A DNA stretch of 62,067 nucleotides from Ochrobactrum sp. RH2CCR150 (GCA_014138095.1 JACGXE010000021.1:1-62067); one strand, 5' to 3'. Positions 53,470 through 61,951 are shown, counted from the stretch's first letter. Translations and numbers: made by a program. Notes: generated by a model from the sequence alone, not told the origin.

Positions 53470-55125
53470 ATGAGCGACGCGACCGAAGAGCTTCCGGACG
53501 ACCTTGCCAGTGCCCTTGCACTGCTGGCCCAGGAACGCGCTCGACGTGTTACAGCCGAAGCAGAAGCGGCAACCGCCAAGGCAGAAGCCGCCAGTGCAAA
53601 GGCACTCGTATCGCATTCCGAAGCGCTGATCGCTCGGCTGAAGCTGGAGATCGACAAGGTCCGCCGTGAACTCTACGGCAGCCGGTCCGAGCGTAAGGCG
53701 CGGCTCCTGGAGCAGATGGAACTGCAACTCGAGGAATTGGAAGCGGACGCCGGTGAAGATGAATTGGCCGCGGAGATCGCAGCCAAAGCCTCAGCCGTCA
53801 AAGCCTTCGAGCGCAAGCGCCCATCACGCAAACCGTTTCCTGAACATCTGCCGCGCGAACGCATCATTGTCGCCGCTCCCACGAATTGCGCCTGCTGCGG
53901 ATCGGCTAAACTGTCAAAGCTCGGTGAGGACATTACCGAGACCCTGGAGGTCGTTCCGCGCCATTGGAAGGTTATCCAGACGGTGCGAGAGAAGTTCACC
54001 TGCCGCGAGTGCGAGAAGATTACGCAGCCACCAGCACCCTTCCATGTGACGCCCCGCGGTTTTGCAGGGCCGAACCTGCTGGCGATGATCCTGTTCGAGA
54101 AGTTTGCCCAGCACCAGCCGCTCAATCGCCAGAGCGAGCGCTACGCCCGCGAGGGCGTCGACCTCAGCTTATCGACGCTGGCCGATCAGGTTGGAGCATG
54201 TGCCGCGGCATTGAAGCCCATTCACTCCCTGATCGAGGCGCATGTCCTTGCTGCCGAACGTCTGCATGGTGATGACACAACCGTGCCGATCCTGGCCAAG
54301 GGAAAGACCGATACCGGTCGCATATGGACCTATGTCCGGGATGACCGACCATTCGGCGGGCTCTCACCGCCGGCCGCCCTTTATTATGCCTCGCGGGATC
54401 GACGGCAGGAGCATCCGGAGCGCCACCTGAAGACCTTCACCGGCATTCTGCAGGCGGACGCCTATGGCGGCTACAATCCGCTGTTCAAGGTTGATCGCGA
54501 TCCCGATCCGCTGACCCAGGCGCTCTGTTGGGCACACTCGCGGCGCAAGTTCTTCGTGCTCGCCGACATTGCCGCAAACGCCAAGCGTGGAAAGAACGCC
54601 GCGCCGATCTCACCCATGGCGCTCGAAGCTGTCAAACGGATCGACGGCCTGTTTGATATCGAGCGGGAGATCAACGCTCTTACGGCCGATCAACGCCTGG
54701 ATCGTCGCCGCAAGGAAAGCCGGCCGCTCGTTGATGATCTTCAGGCCTGGCTTCAAACCGAGCGGGCAAAACTCTCACGCAGTTCCCCGGTCGCCGAGGC
54801 GATTGATTACATGCTCAAGCGATGGGACGGCTTCACGTCATTCCTGGACGACGGCCGGATTTGCCTGACGAACAACGCCGCCGAGCGAGCGCTCAGAGGC
54901 TTTGCGCTCGGCAGAAAGTCGTGGCTCTTCGCCGGATCAGACCGCGGTGCAGATCGTGCAGCCTTCATGGCCACGCTAATCATGACGGCAAAGCTCAACG
55001 ACATCGATCCCCAGGCGTGGCTTGCCGATGTCCTTGCCCGTATCGCGGACACGCCGATGACCAAGCTGGAGCAACTGCTTCCTTGGAATTGGACGCCTCC
55101 GACAGTCAACGCTCAAGCGGCCTGA
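53470..55125 (+). CDS. tnpC: IS66 TnpC transposase
   Basis: A 551-residue DDE transposase with full-length architecture: an N-terminal leucine-zipper-like helix (about residues 20-90), a zinc-binding region (CACCGSAKL and CRECEK), and the catalytic core with Asp in HGDDTTVPIL, Asp in DAYGGYNPLF and Glu in NNAAERALRG. No stop or frameshift is seen. It should be active if expressed. Confidence 0.95.
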   Translation: MSDATEELPDDLASALALLAQERARRVTAEAEAATAKAEAASAKALVSHSEALIARLKLEIDKVRRELYGSRSERKARLLEQMELQLEELEADAGEDELAAEIAAKASAVKAFERKRPSRKPFPEHLPRERIIVAAPTNCACCGSAKLSKLGEDITETLEVVPRHWKVIQTVREKFTCRECEKITQPPAPFHVTPRGFAGPNLLAMILFEKFAQHQPLNRQSERYAREGVDLSLSTLADQVGACAAALKPIHSLIEAHVLAAERLHGDDTTVPILAKGKTDTGRIWTYVRDDRPFGGLSPPAALYYASRDRRQEHPERHLKTFTGILQADAYGGYNPLFKVDRDPDPLTQALCWAHSRRKFFVLADIAANAKRGKNAAPISPMALEAVKRIDGLFDIEREINALTADQRLDRRRKESRPLVDDLQAWLQTERAKLSRSSPVAEAIDYMLKRWDGFTSFLDDGRICLTNNAAERALRGFALGRKSWLFAGSDRGADRAAFMATLIMTAKLNDIDPQAWLADVLARIADTPMTKLEQLLPWNWTPPTVNAQAA

Positions 55126-55158
55126 CCTGCGGCCTCCACCGGAGGCTTACGACGAAGC

Positions 55159-55200
55159 GGCCGAAATCGGCGACCTTTTGCCATTCAACTTCTCCAAGAC
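55159..55200 (+). pseudogene. Older IS66 TnpC, last codons
   Basis: The frame of the fragment at 52499-52594 continues as AEIGDLLPFNFSKT after the 8-base duplication, which restores one gene if copy A is removed. After SKT it is cut by an IS110 sequence near 55201-55211. Confidence 0.7.
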
Positions 55201-55211
55201 AAATACCTGTT

Positions 55212-55294
55212 GGTTTCCACGCAATCGCGCAGACCGATTTCGGCAGGCCTGCCAGCCTCGCGTTGATTGTGGGGCTGATCCGTGCTGGATAACG
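55212..55294 (-). pseudogene. IS110 transposase, C-terminal fragment
   Basis: On the minus strand this stretch reads ARISPTINARLAGLPKSVCA then IAWK, the continuation of the IS110 gene at 57502-58394. The two parts are separated by IS66 copy C. The gene stops being recognisable after IAWK, at the junction with the older IS66 remnant. Confidence 0.8.
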
Positions 55295-55373
55295 GTAAGC
55301 GCGATTTTCGATGCGCATTGACGGCTGTGGCACCGCTAGAGCCGCCTGGCATCGGTAGCGATATCCGGCTCCG

Positions 55374-56604
55374 TTAGGCGGCGGAGGTTTTCGAGAAGTT
55401 GATCGGTAGCAGGTCGCCGATGTCGGCGTCGTCGTCTCGCTGCGGCAACTCAGTGAGCACGTGCCGCAGCCAGATCAGAGGGTCGACGCCACAGGCGCGG
55501 CATGTCAGCATCAAACTATAGATCACTGCGCTGGCCCTGGCTCCGTCAGCAGTGTCGCTGAACAGCCACGATTTTCTTCCAGTCGCAAAAACTCTGATGT
55601 CACGTTCCAGAATATTGTTATCGATCGGCATCCTGCCGTCGCTGGTGTAACGCGTCAGGTAATCCCATTGGTTCAGGGTGTAGGACACAGCATCGCCGAG
55701 CTTGGTATCCGGTACGACCTTCGGCGCGATGTTATCGAGCCAAGTCTTTAGAGCGTTCAGGACAGGCAAGCTGTGCTGTTGCCGGAAGCGGTAAATGCAC
55801 TCTGCCTGCGTTTCACCGGCGTCGGGCTTTATCTCGCGCGCCTGCCTTTCGATCCGGTAGAGCTGCTCGAAGAACCTGAGAGCCTGCTCCGGCGGGCCTC
55901 CGCCATTCTTTCTCGCCTTGAGGGCATCAACGAAGCGCCGCCTGGAGTGAGCCATGCATCCCACATGGGTTGCGCCATTCAATGTGCGCCAGGCTGTGTA
56001 GCCATCGCTCACCAGTATGCCGCGGTAGTCACCAAGGAAGGTCTGCGGGTGGATCTGGCCGCGCCCCGGCCGATAGTCGAGCAATACGATTGGCTCGTCA
56101 CTGTCCTCGCCGCTGCGATAGGCCCACATGTACGATGTGCTGGTGGCCTCCTTGTCCTTTTCCTTCAGGACCTGAACCGTCGTCTCATCGCCATGAATGA
56201 GAGGCTGTAATCTGAGCCGCAGTCTCAGAGCATCATAGATGCGGTGCAGATGCTTCTCGCTTGAGCCGATGACCCAGTGAGCGAGAGCGCCGCGGCTGAT
56301 CGGAACCCCAGCACGCTCGAATGTTTGCGCCACGCGGTAGAGCGGTGTCTGGAAGCTCGACAACATCGCCTTCCTCGCTGTCATCCTCGACCGCAGCCTC
56401 TTCGGCCTCGTTGAAGAGACGGTCAATGTGCTTTTCGCTGCGCGGGGCAAAGCGATGCAGCTTTGCCAGTGCCAGCTCCTCTTCCAGCTTGACGACCCGC
56501 CGCGAGAGCGCCTCTTTCTCAGCTTTGAGCGCAGCGATTTCGGCAGCATTGGCCGCCAACTGCGCCATCAGCTCTGCAACGCTTGGTTCGCCGGTTTGAC
56601 TCAT
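55374..56604 (-). pseudogene. IS66 TnpC transposase, internal deletion and frameshift
   Basis: The N-terminal part (from 56604: MSQTGEPSVAELMAQLAAN, then LAKLHRFAPRSEKHIDRLF) reads in one frame as far as about EGDVVELPDTALP. The C-terminal part (from FQTPLYRVAQTFERAGVPIS) reads in another. The zinc-binding region that should lie between is absent, about 100 residues, and total coding length is near 410 codons against more than 500. The catalytic Asp, Asp and Glu (HGDETTVQVL, VSDGYTAW, NNILERDIRVF) remain. The protein cannot be made whole. Confidence 0.85.
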
Positions 56605-56657
56605 CAGATTCTTGAATCTGAACCGCTCCTTTGCGTCAATAGCTCAATTCGCCATCC

Positions 56658-57011
56658 TCAGCCGGCGATCTGATATTGCCGCACCGGATGGCGGATCATC
56701 GCATCGATATCGATGCCATCGAGGATCCAATGCAGCTGCTCTGTCGTCAGCGTCACCACCGCAGTCTCTCGGCGGGGCCATCGGAACCTGTCTTCCGTCA
56801 ATTTCTTCAGGACCATCACAAAACCGGACCGATCAAAGAACAGGAGCTTCACCCGGTCGCGACGGCGATTACAAAAGGCAAAAACCGCAGGAGCAAAGGG
56901 ATCCAGCGCCATTGTCTCCTGGACCAGGACCGCAAGGCTGTTGATGCCGGCCCGAAAGTCGATCGGCTCACGATGCAGGTAAACCTTGAGATCAGCGCCA
57001 AGTCTGAACAT
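56658..57011 (-). CDS. tnpB: IS66 TnpB
   Basis: A 117-residue IS66 Orf2 protein. The core KVYLHREPIDFRAGINSLAVLV and VFAFCNRRRDRVKLLFFDRSGF matches the family. It overlaps the end of tnpA by 20 bases. It belongs to copy C. Confidence 0.93.
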   Translation of the reverse strand: MFRLGADLKVYLHREPIDFRAGINSLAVLVQETMALDPFAPAVFAFCNRRRDRVKLLFFDRSGFVMVLKKLTEDRFRWPRRETAVVTLTTEQLHWILDGIDIDAMIRHPVRQYQIAG

Positions 57012-57411
57012 GACCCAGCGCTCCTATTATTGCTCCCAACCCATCGACATCACTGCATTCCACCGTCACGGTCACCCCGTTCGGCAGTGAAGCGCTCAGC
57101 TTGGCCGCACAAGACAGCCTCTTGATGCTTTTATCCAAGCTGCTGCGCTGCACTGGCAGGCTCCGATCGGGACAGACCTGAACCGGAACGAACGCCGGAC
57201 CCGCAGGCACAGGATGACCAGGCCGCTTGGCCCTCTGTATCCATTTCCGCAGGAGATTGACATTAACGCCGTGTTCAAGCGCAAGCCGCGATACCGAGAC
57301 CCCCGGTTCAAGACAGGCTGCAACAAGACGATCTACCGAAGCTGGGTCATATCGACGTCGTCCGTCACTACCCACAAGCCGCACCCGCAGTCTTTGCTCA
57401 TCTTCTTCCAT
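56992..57411 (-). CDS. tnpA: IS66 TnpA
   Basis: A 139-residue helix-turn-helix protein of IS66 copy C (RYDPASVDRLVAACLEPGVSVSRLALEHGVNVNLLRKWIQR). The ATG at 57411 was preferred; an in-frame ATG 30 bases upstream is possible. The protein is clearly different from the TnpA of copy A. Confidence 0.88.
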   Translation of the reverse strand: MEEDEQRLRVRLVGSDGRRRYDPASVDRLVAACLEPGVSVSRLALEHGVNVNLLRKWIQRAKRPGHPVPAGPAFVPVQVCPDRSLPVQRSSLDKSIKRLSCAAKLSASLPNGVTVTVECSDVDGLGAIIGALGHVQTWR

Positions 57412-57501
57412 GATTTGGTGTCCACCTATTTTGGTGGACACTTCATGCCTGAGAGCACTACGCTTCAGAAGGTGCGCAGAAATTCGCGCTTACGGATAAC
57501 G

Positions 57502-58394
57502 GTATGTCCACGCCCCCTCAATCAGCGCCCGGCGCGCCCGGGCATTACCGGCTTTGGTGATCCCTCCACGTCTGACCCGCTCACCGGTTGAGCTTTCTGT
57601 AGGGACGAGTCCGAGATATGCCATCAGCTGCCGTGGGCTGTCGAACCGACGGACATCTCCAATTTCGACCACCAACGTCACTGCTGTCATGATCGCAACC
57701 CCTCGCATCGCCTGGTACGCGGCGACCACTGGGGCCATTGACCACGAGGCAGAAGTCTCCCCAATCAGTTTGTTCAGTCGATCAAGACGAACTCCGGCAC
57801 CCTCAACAGCCTGACAATGTTCGGCGAGCAAAATTTGATGCGCGGGATGATCGAACGCTTGAGATGCCAGCCCCGTCCATGCGCGCGGGTCCAGGCTTTC
57901 CGTCCCGTATAATATCGGCCATGGCGGAGTAAAAACGAATTGAGTTGTTGTCGCGCCTGCTTTTGTGCCTCGAAAGCCGCGTCGCGGGCACGAACCATGT
58001 CGCGAATTGCTTCATGAGCTTCATCCGGCACCCAGACAGGTGTCAATTCGCCAGCTCGATGGAGCCTCGCAAGACTGATAGCATCGCGACGATTTGTCTT
58101 CACGCGATCACCAGCACGCTTTGGCACCAATGACGGCGCGACTACACTGCATTCGTGACCTAATTCAACGATTTGCCTATAGAGGCCGTACCCGGTAGGG
58201 CCCGCCTCATAGCAGAAGTGAAGCTTTACCCCGCGTTTAGCCAGCTTCTTGACCAGTGCTGCTACAGAAGTTGGTTCCGAGGATATGTCGCCCAGAAACC
58301 GCACCTCGCCATTGCGCTCGCCTTCGGCAATCGCCACCGAAATCTTCAACTTTGATGTGTCTAGGCCGATGAAAGCTGCGTGCTCGCTTGTCAT
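57502..58394 (-). pseudogene. IS110-family transposase, frameshifted and split by IS66 copy C
   Basis: From 58394 the frame opens MTSEHAAFIGLDTSKLKISV, with the N-terminal DEDD Asp, then NRRDAISLARLHRAGELTPV. It runs as far as KAWTRAHGRGW, near 57875. From there the continuing homology (SQAFDHPAHQILLAEHCQAV; AIMTAVTLVVEIGDVRRFDS; YLGLVPTESSTGERVRRGGI) is in another frame, so one or two bases were gained or lost. It ends EGAWTYRYP at the IS66 end and resumes at 55294. GAGGGAAG precedes the start. The element is inactive. Confidence 0.88.
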
Positions 58395-58489
58395 GTCTTC
58401 CCTCGCTGGTCCGTAGGTCGCCCTGGCCAATTCCAGAGCCCACACAATCTACAGCGTGGGTGAGCGGCCCTCACCAACGAACATACGGT

Positions 58490-58557
58490 CTAGTGTTACC
58501 ACTAGGACTGGCAGTCAGCAGGCCGTCATCACAAGACGGCCTTCACCGTGGACTTAC
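58490..58557 (-). mobile_element. Truncated left end of IS66 copy A type
   Basis: Sixty-eight bases match the inverted complement of the left end of copy A (52595-52661), with two differences. The match stops at the sequence TAACACTAG, next to the IS110 element. It is a relic of a second element of the same type in opposite orientation. The eight bases beyond its end (GACGCTCA) share only the first four with the copy A duplication. Confidence 0.85.
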
Positions 58558-58603
58558 GACGCTCATGATCAAACCACTTCCGCTCTAACGGACGACGGCA
58601 TCG

Positions 58604-58726
58604 ATGATGCTCAGACAGATGCTGGCCGACGCACGCAAATCAGCCGCAAAATGGCAAGAATTCCTCGAATGCTTTGTCGATGACGAAGATATCGTTGCCC
58701 GCGTCAAGACATATTCTCCACGGTAA
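58604..58726 (+). CDS. Short open frame, possible gene remnant
   Basis: A 40-codon frame (MMLRQMLADARKSAAKWQEF, then LECFVDDEDIVARVKTYSPR) has a protein-like composition and a stop at 58726. No start sequence is seen. It may be the C-terminus of a gene lost when the IS elements arrived. No family is recognised. Confidence 0.25.
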   Translation: MMLRQMLADARKSAAKWQEFLECFVDDEDIVARVKTYSPR

Positions 58727-58843
58727 CAATCGGGCGGTTACGCCTGGAAGCTCATGGTGAGCGGAGAAAGATACCGGCGAGAAGAAGGGCAGACGCAGAC
58801 AATATAGCAGATTGGCCATCTCTGTGAGCAAGATAAGATACTC

Positions 58844-59584
58844 TTATCCAAAGTAAGCTTTCAGTACTTCGTTAGGACTCCCGTCCATTTTTACGCGCCC
58901 ATGTTCTAACCATATAATCCTGTTACAGTTTTTCTCAAGTAGGGCTTTCGAATGGCTCGCGAGAACCAAGATATGAGTTGTTTCAACGAGCTCTCTCATG
59001 CGTTCGTTAGCGCGTTCTTTAAAATCTTCATCGCCGGTTGATAGCCACTCATCCATAATCAGAATTTCGGGGCGTATAGCGGTAGATGTTGCAAAAGCTA
59101 GTCGCATTTGCATTCCAGAAGAGTATGTTCTGAACGGAACGTCAAGAAAGTCACCTAATCCAGAAAACGTTTCAATTTTTTCTATGTTCCGAGCAAGTTC
59201 TTTTGGATGGACCCCCATCATCGCTGAACGGAGCCGGATATTCTCTCGCCCCGTGGCTTCGGGATCAATACCTAGATTGATATTGATTAACGAAACACAT
59301 TTGCCGTCAATCGTAGCGCGCCCTTGAGTTGGAGAAAAAATACCCGAGAGCACGCGCAGTAGGGTCGTTTTGCCGGAGCCGTTATGTCCTATAAGGCCGA
59401 TCCTATCACCATCCCCTAAAGTGAAGGACACATCATCCAAGCCCCGAATAATAACGAGCCCGTCACGTCGTTGCTCGACTTTTCCCCCAGTAGCAATATT
59501 GAGCATACGATTCTTCAGCGAGCGATTTGAAGCGTTGTAGATAGGAAATTCAACGCTCACATTTTCAAGTTTGATTGAGCTCAT
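58844..59584 (-). CDS. wzt: Polysaccharide ABC exporter, ATP-binding subunit (Wzt type)
   Basis: A 246-residue ATPase of the polysaccharide exporter family. Walker A is GLIGHNGSGKTTLLRVL, the signature is YSSGMQMRLAFA, and Walker B is ILIMDEWLSTGD with the His switch. It has only the nucleotide-binding domain and no C-terminal sugar-binding extension, like KpsT and short Wzt. The ATG at 59584 lies just after the Wzm stop (1-base gap). It powers export of a finished lipid-linked chain across the inner membrane. Gene symbol by family resemblance. Confidence 0.85.
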   Translation of the reverse strand: MSSIKLENVSVEFPIYNASNRSLKNRMLNIATGGKVEQRRDGLVIIRGLDDVSFTLGDGDRIGLIGHNGSGKTTLLRVLSGIFSPTQGRATIDGKCVSLININLGIDPEATGRENIRLRSAMMGVHPKELARNIEKIETFSGLGDFLDVPFRTYSSGMQMRLAFATSTAIRPEILIMDEWLSTGDEDFKERANERMRELVETTHILVLASHSKALLEKNCNRIIWLEHGRVKMDGSPNEVLKAYFG

Positions 59585-59585
59585 T

Positions 59586-60443
59586 TTATAACCAGTACGG
59601 TACGCGCCAGCGATACTTGCCGAAAAATACAAGTGCAAAGCTCCATCCAGCGAGTGCTAATCCTAATGCGATTAGCCAACTGGAGAACTCAGGAGCGACC
59701 CCAAATAGAGGTGAACGAATTAGCTGCATGAAGTGATAAAATGGATTCAATTCGAAGATCAATTTGGATGCATTTTCCGGTAGCGTTTTTACTGTCCAAA
59801 TAATAGGCGTAAGGTAAAAACATATTTGCAGAATGTTTGTCACAATCTGAGTCATGTCGCGAAAACGGCAGCATAAGGTAGCTAGAACGAGCATCATCCA
59901 AGCCAAATTCAGAACCACCAACAAAAACCCCGGGAAAGCTAAAAAAGTATAATAGTTTAGTTGCCGCCCCAAAATCAAACATAGAATTGGGAATATGACA
60001 ATGTTATGGAAGAATATAATAATATTCTTCCATATTGTGCGCATTATGTGCGTAAAGAGGGGCAATCTCACTTGAAGTATTATGCCGGAAGCCCCGCTGA
60101 ATGTCGTACAGCCCTCCGACAACGCTGAAGATATCAACCCCCAAATAATAACACCGGCACACATGTGCGGAAGATAATCCGCCATGTTTGACCGAAATAA
60201 AGTGCCAAAAATGAGGCCAAGAGCTCCGATGTAAACGGCCATGTTAAGAGTTAGCCAAAACGCGCCAACTCGTGAGCGACGGTAACGTTGGGCAATATCT
60301 TGCCAGCCAAATATCAAGGCAATCCGAAATGCAGTAAGTGCATCCTTAATGTCACGAACCGCGACAGCCACTCCGCTTGCCGGTTCTGCCGCCATCGTTG
60401 TATCGCGAGCAATTTCGCTCTTGTGGATAGTTTCGCTTGTCAT
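59586..60443 (-). CDS. wzm: Polysaccharide ABC exporter, permease subunit (Wzm type)
   Basis: A 285-residue ABC-2 permease with six membrane segments (WLTLNMAVYIGALGLIFGTLF; HMCAGVIIWGLISSALSEGC; ILQICFYLTPIIWTVKTLPE) and the cytoplasmic amphipathic N-terminus DIKDALTAFRIALIFGWQDIAQRYRRS. It pairs with the ATPase immediately downstream. It exports a polyprenyl-linked O-polysaccharide made in the cytoplasm. The gene starts near the edge of the IS-rich right flank, and no promoter was assigned. Confidence 0.88.
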   Translation of the reverse strand: MTSETIHKSEIARDTTMAAEPASGVAVAVRDIKDALTAFRIALIFGWQDIAQRYRRSRVGAFWLTLNMAVYIGALGLIFGTLFRSNMADYLPHMCAGVIIWGLISSALSEGCTTFSGASGIILQVRLPLFTHIMRTIWKNIIIFFHNIVIFPILCLILGRQLNYYTFLAFPGFLLVVLNLAWMMLVLATLCCRFRDMTQIVTNILQICFYLTPIIWTVKTLPENASKLIFELNPFYHFMQLIRSPLFGVAPEFSSWLIALGLALAGWSFALVFFGKYRWRVPYWL

Positions 60444-60606
60444 CGCTCAGCACTGTATGATTTGGAATCTGTCATGGTTGACTGATGTCTCATGTTTTTT
60501 ACACGAATGGTAGGCCAAAATGCGACTGAGGCTAGCCGTTGATGCGCAAAACCATAAAACGAGAACGGTCGATTTGATGAAGCAGCTTCCGTGCTATTCC
60601 TGTATT

Positions 60607-60834
60607 TTAGAGGCTGTTTTGAAAGTACCTTACCGCCAGAACAACCGACAGAAAAAATACAGCCAAAAAGAGCGCAAGTGGGAAGCACTTTAAGAGCCAA
60701 CGGTATACTCTAGTGCTCAATGGAAGGGAATAATCTGCCGCCAGCCGCTCACCTTTACTTAAAGTGATTAAAGCCGACGTGTAAAAACCTAAGAACAAGA
60801 CAGGAACAGCATTTTGCAAAAATAAATCAGTCAA
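60607..60834 (-). CDS. Small membrane protein, hypothetical
   Basis: A 75-residue frame with two hydrophobic segments (NAVPVLFLGFYTSALITL and FPLALFLAVFFLSVVLAVRYF) and a charged linker of about 25 residues. It has no recognised family. It lies 160 bases upstream of wzm on the same strand. It might be a remnant or a small accessory protein. Its neighbourhood is low in GC. Confidence 0.35.
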   Translation of the reverse strand: MTDLFLQNAVPVLFLGFYTSALITLSKGERLAADYSLPLSTRVYRWLLKCFPLALFLAVFFLSVVLAVRYFQNSL

Positions 60835-61269
60835 TCTTATTTAATCCATAATGGCTTGAACCATTTATGATTATAAAGGGTTCAATACAGCTTATCAAGG
60901 CACTGATTTGGTACGTCGTCTGAATAGCTCCGAGTTTCGTAGACCCTCTCGGGTAAGATTTCCTGCTGCTTCTCTTCGGCTCGCCACCGACGTGGGGGCG
61001 TGGCCCAGTATTTTCATTCGCGTCGTCTACCTCAATCTCAAGACAAGTCATTAACGACTTCGCTAAAGACGTGTCTTACGTCGCGAGGCCTTTAACAGGC
61101 GGTAGCAATCGGTCGTTACCTTTCATCTCCTTTGTCCAGTGTCGGTAGCCGCCTCGAGGATCGACAATGTCTAAACGCCAAAGACCTTCTGTGAGCGATG
61201 GGGTGCAAAACCGCACTGAGCCCAAGATTGGACCGCCGGGAATTAGAATTTTCCGGCTCTTATGCCAAT
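60835..61269. other. Gene-free region ending in a degenerate IS3 end
   Basis: No supported gene is seen. Open frames here (for example 60827-61051 minus) lack family features. From about 61215 to 61265 the sequence resembles a diverged copy of the IS3 end at 61270 (TTGGACC, GGAATT, TTTTCCGG in order). Confidence 0.45.
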
Positions 61270-61420
61270 TGAGGTGCACCCCGAATTTGGACCACGGAGA
61301 ACTGGAATTTTCCGGGTTTAAGGCTCAAAGCGGCGGGGATGCCGTTGAGCCATTCATAAGCGAAATCGGCACCTTATTGCCAATGGCGCTATGTGGCCGG
61401 AATTCGTTATACAACACGGC
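61270..61420 (-). mobile_element. IS3-family right end, truncated copy
   Basis: The end sequence TGAGGTGCACCCCGAATTTG is followed on the minus strand by the last codons of an IS3-family transposase (YNEFRPHSAIGNKVPISLMN, then GSTASPPL and stop). Homology stops about 61420, where a different element resumes. The first 95 bases match 61973-62067 with three differences. Confidence 0.85.
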
Positions 61421-61944
61421 GACAAAACACCCACGGGACCGAAGTTCGCGAGCTTTTGTATCCGTGGCATCCCTGGTCCGGGCGATTTGTTCACGTCCAT
61501 GAGGCGCTGTCGAAGGGGACGCATATTTTCCGCTGCAGCCTTTCTGGTTCTTCTTCTGGCCGACATCTTGAAGTCCCAGCATGGATGTTCGACCGTTCCT
61601 TGAGCGGATATTGGCGCAGCCTGCCGGTTCCGCACGTCGATCTTGCAGCCCTCCATGTTTTGGCAAAGTTACTGGACGACGCTGATACCTCATCGCAATC
61701 TGGGGGAATGAGCGCAGCATTGATCTCTCACGAAGCGAGTCGGAGAGATGTCCATGCCAAATCAACCCATGACATATCAGTTCGATCTATTCTTGAACCC
61801 GCGCCAAAAGGCGCTAGCAGGAATGCCGCAATGGCCGGAGTTACCGGAGGAGACCCGTCAAGCGCTGACGGGGCTCATCGTACGGCTATTCATCGATCAC
61901 GCAAACTGTCGGCACGTCTCCCAGCAAAAGGAGGCCGGTCATGA
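61421..61944 (+). pseudogene. DUF5372-type protein of a recombinase element, 5' cut
   Basis: A plus-strand frame that contains VRELLYPWHPWSGRFVHVHE, RCSLSGSSSGRHLEVPAWMF and SGYWRSLPVPHVDLAALHVL. It resembles the small DUF5372-type proteins found upstream of serine recombinase genes in mobile elements. Its N-terminus is removed by the IS3 copy. The tail after about 61,690 overlaps the next gene and may not be part of the original protein. Confidence 0.55.
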
Positions 61945-61951
61945 TACATGA
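61754..61951 (+). CDS. Small protein upstream of recombinase
   Basis: A 65-residue protein (FDLFLNPRQKALAGMPQWPE; ETRQALTGLIVRLFIDHANC). Small proteins of this type stand between the DUF5372-like gene and the recombinase gene in related elements. Its end overlaps the recombinase start by about 10 bases. The function is unknown. Confidence 0.6.
   Translation: MPNQPMTYQFDLFLNPRQKALAGMPQWPELPEETRQALTGLIVRLFIDHANCRHVSQQKEAGHDT

Larger units (their letters stand above)
52595..55150 (+). mobile_element. IS66-family element, complete (copy A)
   Basis: A 2,556-base element with inverted ends GTAAGCCCACGGTGAAGGCC (left) and the complement of GGCCTCCACCGGAGGCTTAC (right), which differ at three of 20 positions. 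It is flanked by the direct 8-base repeat GACGAAGC (52587-52594 and 55151-55158), the IS66 target duplication length. It carries tnpA, tnpB and tnpC in order. Its insertion split an older IS66 remnant. All genes look intact, so it may still be mobile. Confidence 0.92.
55295..57493 (-). mobile_element. IS66-family element, defective (copy C)
   Basis: A 2,199-base element bounded by GTAAGCGCGATTTTC (55295-55309) and the complement of GTAAGCGCGAATTTC (ending 57493), one mismatch in 15. The direct repeat GGATAACG flanks it (55287-55294 and 57494-57501), an 8-base duplication. It carries tnpA, tnpB and a damaged tnpC. It is a different IS66 from copy A, not a duplicate. It sits inside an IS110 transposase gene. 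Confidence 0.9.
58395..58843. other. Non-coding stretch with a cut IS end and a short open frame
   Basis: It contains the left flank of the IS110 element, the truncated IS66 end (58490-58557) and the 40-codon frame at 58604-58726. The rest (58,727-58,843) shows nothing recognisable and leads to the exporter gene end. Confidence 0.5.

Noticed and set aside
52595..58557. A composite transposon bounded by two IS66 copies
   Set aside because: The right-hand end is only 68 bases and the outer eight-base flanks differ, so no shared target duplication exists.
60827..61051. Minus-strand frame of 74 codons beyond wzm
   Set aside because: It has no domain, no signal and lies in IS debris; the opposite strand frame is equally plausible and equally unsupported.
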